Positions 56,353-64,000 of a stretch of DNA of 64,000 nucleotides are shown here, in pieces. The stretch spans positions 58,676,427 to 58,740,426 of the forward strand of contig OY829542.1 in assembly GCA_963691705.1 (NCBI GenBank), given 5' to 3'. Position numbers and translations under genes: made by a program. The DNA comes from Viola odorata. Its lineage: Eukaryota; Streptophyta; Magnoliopsida; Malpighiales; Violaceae. The notes under the pieces are model-generated. The model saw only the letters and a list, made by a program, of their open reading frames with translations. It had not been told where the DNA came from and made no database searches. Numbering within the stretch: position 1 is the stretch's first letter; each line of letters begins with the position of its first letter.

Positions 56353-57990
56353 ACTTGGCATTGAGCGGTTTCTGGGCAACTCCCAATTATCACCATCAAT
56401 TCCAGGCATCCCTGGCATTCTCCTGTTGCCTGGCATGCCAGGCGTCATACCCCCAGTTCCAGGTCTAGGGTAGCCTCTAGGACCAGTAGTCCCTGGAGCA
56501 TGAATGCTCGCGGTATCACCTGGACACAACCCAAGTGTTTGTTCTGCCTCAGAATGTATCTCTGTGATACTTTTAGCCTTAACCTACAGCCACAAGTCTA
56601 TGCACAAATCAAACAAATTCTGCTACTAGCTACCAAATAAAAATTGATGGCAACAAAATCTACCTCCTCAAGAGTGGGAACCCAGTTGTTTGCTCGGAGA
56701 TCAAGAATATCACGCACCATGAACCTTAGCCAAGGAGCCAGCTGAGGATTTGATGCCAACTCCTTCAAGCGACTAAAGTAAGTGTCAGTGATCTGTCTCG
56801 AGTTTGGGCTCTGATCAAGCTGCTCACCACAGGTGTTAAAGAGTTGACAAATGGCCTCAATATTCTCTTCAGCAGGACAAAGTTTAGTGTCAGCTCCTAA
56901 AAGTTCCTGTTCCACATAGTAACAATGAGCAATCCTGGAAAACAACATCAACTCTATCTCAAACTTCAATCTGAAAAGTAGCCATGAACTTAATGTTACC
57001 CGGACAATATGATGGACTATCTTTTCAGGAAAAATCCTCTGCTTTAAAAGCTCTCCAATCAAACGGATATTTCCTAGTTTGTGAAGTTTGAGCAATCTTT
57101 CCTTATCCCTGCGCTCAAGCTCTTGTTCCGGGGCTGTCATCCGTCTTAGTTCCTCCCTTAACTCTTCAGCACCCTCAAAAGTCTGCTGACAGTAATTCAA
57201 GAGGACTCGCATAACTGTGATTTCTTTCCCACCAAGTTCCTCTGAGGGGAATGGAGGAATCTTTCTATAAAGATAAAAAAACAGCTGTGCATACATGGGG
57301 CAGAAAGTTGGCTCCAGAACAGCCTTGTCAAATATAAGAGCTATCACACCCTGTATGGAAAAACAAGCATTAGTTCAACAGTTCAACTAAATCACGCAAT
57401 AATCTACAAAAATAAATATATAGAATAGAATTTTTCACCGTTAAAATGTCAGCAGATGTGATGCCCGAGTCAATAAGCTGAACCTTGAGTAGATCAAAGT
57501 TCTCGGGGGTAAGCTTATTCAGTATGCTGCACAATAAGAGTAAAATTCAGTACAATACACTAAGACTATTCTATGATTTAAGGCATCTAATCAAACCAGT
57601 GTTCAAACAATTGACACATCCACTAAGCATCTGATAATTTAAAGTTGACCAACCACCTGGAAAAGTGCGACCAGTACAGAGAAAGGCCTTTGTGTATGGG
57701 CAATGATTGGAAAACCTTGAAAGAAGAACCAGGACGCAAGTTAGGAAGATCGCCACAGGCAATAGAAGAAGCTGTTGCTGCTGCTGATGATGATGATGAA
57801 ATAGAGGAAGAAGAGAAGGAAGACTGCTCCAAACGAGGATTGAAGAGTCTGCTCCCTCGACCACCACCAGGTCTCAAGCTGAACACCGTCTGATCACCTT
57901 GCTGCATACCTCGATCTTTCACTCTGAGATAGGTAAAACCACCACCGTCCAATAGAAAGAAGAACAAAACCCAGAACAGAACAAAGGAGA
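56353..57990 (-). pseudogene. eIFiso4G partial copy 3 (exon 1 joined to exons 6-9)
   Basis: Exon 1 at 57907-57716 is 12 bp longer than the original, with extra Ser/Ala codons, and has its 5' UTR. At about 57697 intron 1 jumps into intron 5. Exons 6 (57526-57439), 7 (57350-57000), 8 (56906-56664) and the start of exon 9 (56583 to ~56353, with a small internal deletion) follow. Exons 2-5 are gone, so the 4E site is lost. Exon 1 ends in phase 0 while exon 6 expects one base less, so splicing them would reach a stop within four codons. It keeps the promoter-near part and might be transcribed. Confidence 0.88.
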
Positions 57991-58213
57991 TGATCCACCA
58001 GTACAGAGAAGACTTAGTGTAGAAGTTGTTTTAAAATTACTGGGGTACTACTTTAAGGTAGCTTACCTGCTCTTAGACACTGGGCGTGAATTAGGCTGGC
58101 AAAAAAAAATTCGCTCACCATATTATATATAAAAAAATTCAAAAGTACTTTTATAAACCTTAATTATTTGGGGTAAACAGAAAACATAGGAGATGATCCA
58201 CCAGTACAGAGTC
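57991..58213. repeat. Spacer repeat flanking the inserted element
   Basis: ATGATCCACCAGTACAGAG occurs here twice (57990-58012 and 58192-58212). The stretch from CTTAGTGTAGAAGTTG to the ATTATATATA run matches 59775-59940 and partly 53085-53160. No gene. Confidence 0.6.
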
Positions 58214-59776
58214 TGTTTGGCGTTCCGGTTCTAGCTGGAAAAGTTTTGTGGGAAGAAGTTTTGTTTGAAAATGACTTGCTGGAAAAGGAGTAAGTTGTTT
58301 GGTAAATATTTGTTAAAAGTTCTGTAGAGAAATCAGAAGTTGTTTATGCTGTTTGGTAAAACAACTTTTAAAATTATGGTTGGAATGTAAAATGACCATA
58401 AATGGCATAATTCATTTCAAGTGTTAGAATTAATTTTTTTAGTAAACAAATAATTAATATTTTATTTATAATAAGAAATTATGTTACAATTTTATTCCAA
58501 CAATACTTTTTTTTTTAGTATCTATATAGATATTTTAAATCAATCTATTTCTAAACAAATAATTAACATTTTATTTATAACAATATTAAAAATGAAATAG
58601 TTTGGAAACCATAGAGTTTATATTGAAAAATTAACCACTAAACTAATCAAAATGAAATTAATTGAAATTAATACATTGTTGTTTTGAAATTAATACTTTG
58701 TTGTTTTTAAGCCATACCTAACGAACAATGTATTAATTTCAATTAATTTCAAACTTTTTAATTATAAGTGTTATACCTACCAATTATTAAGATTCATTTG
58801 TTCAAAATGAATTTTAGTTGAACTTTATTAAATTTAATCGAACTCTTAATAGTACCAAACATGCTCTTAAGTATTTAGGTTTTAAATTCATACGTTTCCT
58901 TTTTTATTATGGTAATTATTACTCCTGTATAATTGTTAAAAAATAAAATAATTTAGTGTGATTAATTTGCGGTAATTTATAATAGGTTAAAAAATATTAA
59001 TGTTTCATTATTAATTGTTGAAAAGAGTAACTTGACCTTGCATTTTGTAAATATTAGTTAAAATTGCTAAATAACAAAAAAAACTAAAAGAAATTATATT
59101 TTACATTTCCATCTACTTTACATTTTTATATTTATATTTGGTATCATTTCTTTTATTCTATTTTATTTCACATTTTGGTATTTTTCGTTCGAGTTTTATC
59201 AGTTTTGAGCAAGATTTCTCGTCCCGTTTAACTCGAACCGAATAAATAAATAAATAACTCTAATTTACCATTGTGCCATTATAATTAATTTGGCACAAAC
59301 CTTCTTCCTTCCTCTGCCTCTCCTCAGCCATAACCCAATTAATCCAATCCAATTTCAATCCCAATTTCCTCACATCTCCCTCAATCTCCGATTCACCACA
59401 GCCACCCACCACCGCCGCACCTCCACAACACCATCACCATCACAATCGCCTCATCCATCAAAACCATAAGAGAAGGAGAACTTTTCGCGATAGAGAAGAA
59501 GAAGAAGTCTTGTAGCGTGAGGAGATGAGGGGTAAATATGGATTTAACAAAAATTCATTAAAATCTACTGTTTGAAAACTCCTTCCCGTGTTTTGCGAAA
59601 ATGCATTTCCACCCACTGGATCGATTGGCTCCTTTCTGATTTTGGAGCAAATGAAGGCAAAGCGACTAGAGCTTTTAAAAAGCTCTGGTTGAAAAGGAGG
59701 GAGTCAAACACCATCCTTGGTTGATTTCTATTTGGGAAATGACTTTCCCAAGTAGAACCAAAACCCCAAACGGGAA
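58214..59776. mobile_element. Non-autonomous DNA element, about 1.56 kb
   Basis: The left end GTTTGGCGTTCCGGTTCT and the right end, in reverse complement GTTTGGGGTTTTGGTTCT, form short TIRs. The interior is AT-rich without a transposase. A related copy, reversed, lies at 9840-12695, and an end fragment at 6320-6480. The superfamily is unclear; hAT-like is possible. Target duplications are not certain because the flanks are themselves repeated. Confidence 0.6.
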
Positions 59777-60099
59777 CTTAGTGGAGAAGTTGTTTTAAAA
59801 TTATTGAGGTACCACTTTAAGTTTAAGGTAGCTTTCCTGCTCTTATACGCTATGTGTGAATTAGGTTGGCAAAAAAAAATTCCACTCACCATATTATATA
59901 TAAACAAATTCGTAAATATTTGTATGAACCTTAATTATTAAGACTAATTACAGGAAGACTCTTTATACTATCGCGAAAAATAGAATTTTTTTTTGTCTTT
60001 TAAATTTTTTATTCCGCATCTCCTGAACTTAGAATCAGCTGCAAATTTTAGTTCCCTGTAAATCAAACTAACAGATTACATATTACAACAGGTTATTTT

Positions 60100-61240
60100 T
60101 TTTTAATACTACCTTTTTTAGCAGGTAATTATATATTAAATATATTAATTAATTTAAAAAATTCAGAAAAATAATGTAATTAATTTTAAAAATTTTAAAA
60201 AATAATCTAATTAATTTAAAGGATCAGAAAAAATATAAAAAATCAAAAAAAATAATTAATCTAAAAATCTAAAAAAAAATGTAAAAAATTCAAAAAAAAA
60301 TGTAAAATTTCAAAACAATTGTAAAAGTTCCAAAAAAGTGTACAAATTCAGAAAAAAAATGTAAAAATCTCAAAAAAAATGTAAAAATTCCAAAAAAGGT
60401 ACAAATTCCTAAAAAAATTATAAATTCTAAAAAAATTAAAAAATAACACAAAACATGTTAATTAATCTTAAAAATCCAGAAAAATGTACAAATTCTACAA
60501 AAAAAAGGATAAAAATGTAAAAATCCCAAAAAATGTATAAATTCTAAAAAAAATTAAAAATTCCCAAAATAATGTAAAAATAACAACAAAAAATATTAAT
60601 TAATCTAAAAATCTAGAAAAATGTTAAAATTCCAAAAAAAAAATGTTTCCCCACATTTTATTTCCTATTTTCTTATTCCTTAATTTTTTGTAATCTTTAA
60701 ATTTTTTTTAAGAATTTGTGCAATTTATTTGGAATTTTAAATTTTTTAGAATTTTAAATTTTTTTCTTTAATTTTAGATTTTTACATTAATTAACAGTGT
60801 TTTGGAATTTTTACATTTTTCTGGAGTTTTAGATTAATTAACATTTTGTTTGTTATTTTTACATTGTTTTGAAATTTGTACTTTTTTTGTGATTTTTACA
60901 AAAAAAAATTTAAATCTTTTAATTTTTTACATTTTTCTGGAGTTTTAGATTACTTAACATTTTGTTTGTTATTTTTACATTGTTTTGAAATTTGTACTTT
61001 TTTTGTTATTTTTTCATTTTTTTGAATTTGAAAATTAATTACATAATTTTTCTTGATTTTTTAAAATTAATTAAATTATTTTTCTGAATTTTAAAAATTA
61101 GTTGCAGTATTTTTCTGGATTTTTTAAATTACATTATTTTCTGAATTTTAAAATTAATTATATTTTTTAGAATCTTTAAAATTGATTATATTATTTTTCT
61201 ATATTTGTTAAATTAATTATATTATTTAATGCATAATGAC
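60100..61240. repeat. Large AT-rich imperfect inverted repeat
   Basis: The left ~540 bp is full of AAAAATGTAAAAATTCCAAA-type phrases, and the right ~580 bp of their complements (TTTTTACATTTTTCTGGA). The centre is near 60655. Inside each arm the phrases are also short tandem repeats. It resembles the foldback at 15080-15770 in composition. No coding sequence. Confidence 0.6.
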
Positions 61241-61698
61241 ATTATGATAAATAAGTTGTAATCGGGAATCATAGGTAAAAAGTAATGGAACGGAGCGTTG
61301 ACTGACGGAGCCCGTAGATTTGCAGTTGACCCTAAGTTAAGGGGATGCGAAATAAAAAGAATTAAAAGATGGGAAATTTCTATTTTTCGTAATAATACAA
61401 TGGGTTTTCTGCAATTCTAAAATGAAAATAGCATGAAGAGGAAATACTGATTTCATTCTTTCTGAATGGAGCAGTTGATGACACCTTAGAGTATTCAATC
61501 GGACCTTATTCTTATTGTATACCATACCATGACAAACAAATGAAACTATTAAGAAGATTTCTTTAATATTTTGGAACAAAAAATAGTCATTAGATACAAC
61601 ATGATAAGAACTGAGTCGGACATTAAACCGTATAAACCAGGTCATGCTTTCACATCAACCACAATGAACATCAAAGGAACCAAGTAATGAGCATCAGC
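61241..61698. other. Spacer, no gene seen
   Basis: AT-rich sequence between the foldback and eIFiso4G copy 4. The open stretch at 61337-61645 (minus) has no family features. Confidence 0.45.
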
Positions 61699-64000
61699 GC
61701 CTGGGAACCCAGTTGTTTGCTCGGAGATCAAGAATATCACGCATCATGAACCTTAGCCGAGGAGCCAGCTGAGGATTTGATGCCAACTCCTTCAAGCGAC
61801 TAAAGTAAGTGTCAGTGATCTCTCTCGAGTTTGGGCTCTGATCAAGCTGCTCACCCCAGGTGTTAAAGAGATGACAAATGGCCTCAATATTCTCTTCAGC
61901 AGGACAGTTTATTGTCAGCTACTAAAAGTTCCTGTTCCGCATAGTAACAATGAGCAATCCTGGAAAACAACAACTCTATCTCAAACTTCTATCTGAAATT
62001 AGCCATGAACTTAATGTTACCTGGACAATATGATGGACTAACTTTTCAGTAACCATCCTATTCCTCTGCTTTAAAAGCTCTCCAATCAAACGGATATTTC
62101 CTAGTTTGCGAAGTTTTAGCATTCTTTCCTTATCCCTGCGCTCAAGCTCTTGTTCCGGGGCTGTCATCCGTCTTAGTTCCTCCCTTAACTCTTCAGCACC
62201 CTCAAAAGCCTGCTGACAGTTATCCAAGAGGACTCGCTTAGATGTGATTACTTTCCCACCAGGTTCCTCTGAGGGGAATGGAGGAAGCTTTTCATTAAGA
62301 TCAGAACACAGCTGTGCATACATGGGGCAGAAAGTTGGCTCCAGAACAGCCTTGTCAAATATAAGAGATATCACACCCTGTATGGAAAAACAAGCATTAG
62401 TTCAACAGTTCAACTAAGTCACGCAATAATCTACAAAAAGAAATATTATAGAATACAAATTTTCACCCTTAAAATGTCAGCAGATGTGATGCCCGAGTCA
62501 ATAAGCTGACACTTGAGTAGATCAAACTTCTCAGGGGTAAGCTTATTCAGTATGCTGCACAACAAGAGTAAAATTCAGTACACTACAAAGACTATTCTAT
62601 GATTTAAGGCATCTAATCAAACCAGTGTTCAAACAATTGACACATCCACTACGCATCTGATAATTCAAAGTTGACCAACCACCTGTAAAAGTGCGACCGG
62701 TAAAGAGAGAGGCATTTGTGTATCACTTCTGCAAGTGGTAACTAGGTACAATAGCTTTTATCATGCTTGAAAAAATGTATGAAATGTACAGACATTAGCA
62801 AGACCAAATCTTATTAAACTTGATGCCTTAAGTTTCAAGGTCATCAAACATTTCTGGGACTACCCTGCAGATTTCAGGACTTCTAGGAGTTTTGTAATTA
62901 AACTGTTATCCAATCCACCCTTCTAATAAGAAGAACATCAGTTTGGCCAGCAAATTATGTTCCGAAGACCGTACTTTCACGGGCTAATAATGAGGCAATA
63001 GCATGCAGATGATGCAGAAATAATTTCAATACAATTATAAATTACCCTTTCACTGTCTTCAACACACGCTCCTTATCTGAAAGAGTGCCCCTTCTGGCAG
63101 ACCATGGCACCTCAGCCTTGACCAAAGCAGGAGCAGATCCCCCCTGATTCACGAGATAATATTGAAGAGTCAAAACAAAAGCAGAAAAAAAAGGACCAGA
63201 ATACACAAACAATAGCATTGCAACACATTTTAAGCCTCAAAATTTAGAACAGCTATTAAGCCAAGACTTCATGTGACATTCCAACATTGATTACCATTAT
63301 CAACAAAAATCATCAGAGTTTTGTTGTGCCAGTCACTGGACTAATCACCAATAGTTGCTAGAATAATGTCAATAGTCAGACCACACAACTATAGAGGCAA
63401 AGAAAAGAGCTGCATCTCAACATAAAGCAATAATCCAAATCCAATATATCACAACATCATAACAGGTTTTGACAATTTACGTTAAACCAAATTTCACAAA
63501 TGAGTGATAATGCAAAAGTAAATCACAAGGATAAAAACTTAAGGCTACAACAAGATAAAACTTTGGTAAAATAGGACAAAAGCGAATATTCACAGTGGTT
63601 TCTAATACTTGAAGTCGAACAATTGCGGCAAAAATCAACATACATATGAACTATGAATGACAATTCCATCTTGAAAATCAATATCAATGATCTGCAACTC
63701 CTAGTGCATATATTTAAACATATTACCTCTCTCAGCTGTAACAGCTGATCTCTGGTGTACCGCACACGCTCCTGACCCTCAAATCGCAAGTCTCCAGCCT
63801 ATAACAACAAAAAGGAGTTTTAAGAGAATATCTTAATTGGACAAGATAAATATGCCCTGCACAAGTAAGACCCTGTCTTGGATCACACATCATAAACATG
63901 TGGCTCAGGGGTACAAGAGAACTGCTAATGAGTATGTCAAATATTTAAAGAACACTTACAACTCAGCACCTCAATAACAGATGGAAAAAGTACAATTGAA
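61699..64000 (-). pseudogene. eIFiso4G partial copy 4 (exons 2, 5-8), runs off the window
   Basis: Exon 2 (63798-63727), exon 5 (63143-63046), exon 6 (62554-62467), exon 7 (62377-62021) and part of exon 8 (61931-61699) match the intact gene. Exons 3 and 4 are deleted at a join near 63430 (intron 4 side to intron 2 side). Exon 7 has six extra bases near 62060 and exon 8 has lost three bases near 61908. Exon 9 is absent: the copy starts abruptly at 61699 inside exon 8. Exon 2 keeps RVRYTRDQLL with Arg, as in other plants, where the intact gene has Trp. Exon 1 would lie beyond 64 kb. Confidence 0.88.

Noticed and set aside
1..64000. tRNA, rRNA or snRNA genes
   Set aside because: No tRNA-like A/B boxes with a cloverleaf or rRNA signatures were recognised by eye. 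A dedicated scan could still find one.

Overview
This is nuclear DNA from a flowering plant, most likely a eudicot. The evidence is spliced genes with GT-AG introns, plant-only families (SKIP1-type F-box, MPS1/PRD2, eIFiso4G, PPR, LRR receptors, plastid IF3), Copia, pogo/Lemi1 and Stowaway elements, and long AT-rich spacers. The species cannot be named from the sequence alone.

Layout. 1-2.43 kb: the end of a Copia retroelement, antisense, whose integrase/RT part is replaced by an intron-less piece of a host IQD (calmodulin-binding) gene. 3.85-9.46 kb: a nearly perfect tandem triplication of a 2.64-kb unit carrying a two-exon RCI2/PMP3 gene; the third copy is cut and has a new C-terminus. 10.41-12.62 kb: a complete pogo/Lemi1-like DNA transposon with an intact spliced transposase, inserted in an older repeat. 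12.9-14.0 kb: a SKIP1 F-box gene with a one-base frameshift. 16.6-32.0 kb: a mosaic LRR receptor locus. It has a signal-peptide/LRRNT exon, an array of seven ~1.55-kb repeats each carrying single-LRR 72-bp phase-1 exons, an inserted LRR-RLP C-terminal piece, and a last LRR-XII piece with no kinase. 33.1-34.6 kb: a frameshifted PPR gene. 37.8-42.0 kb: MPS1/PRD2, ten exons, intact. 36.9, 43.0 and 44.4 kb: three members of an unrecognised small secreted, possibly GPI-anchored, peptide family. 46.2-51.2 kb: eIFiso4G, nine exons, intact. 53.4-64 kb: the first exons of plastid IF3, broken off, followed by a truncated peptide gene and three partial rearranged eIFiso4G copies mixed with repeats.

The single-copy genes are housekeeping or meiotic and do not form one pathway, but their order is informative. 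SKIP1-MPS1-eIFiso4G matches what I recall of Arabidopsis At5g57870-57900. RCI2-eIFiso4G-IF3 matches At2g24040-24060. The window therefore seems to keep an ancestral order that Arabidopsis split between two duplicated segments. Local duplication is the dominant force here: RCI2 units, LRR exon units, peptide genes and eIFiso4G fragments.

The most interesting items are the LRR exon array (modular, frame-neutral exons whose differences cluster at predicted ligand-facing residues), the Copia element with a captured IQD cDNA in frame, the small peptide family, and the eIFiso4G fragment array with a reused breakpoint. All calls come from reading the sequence; no database search or alignment program was run.
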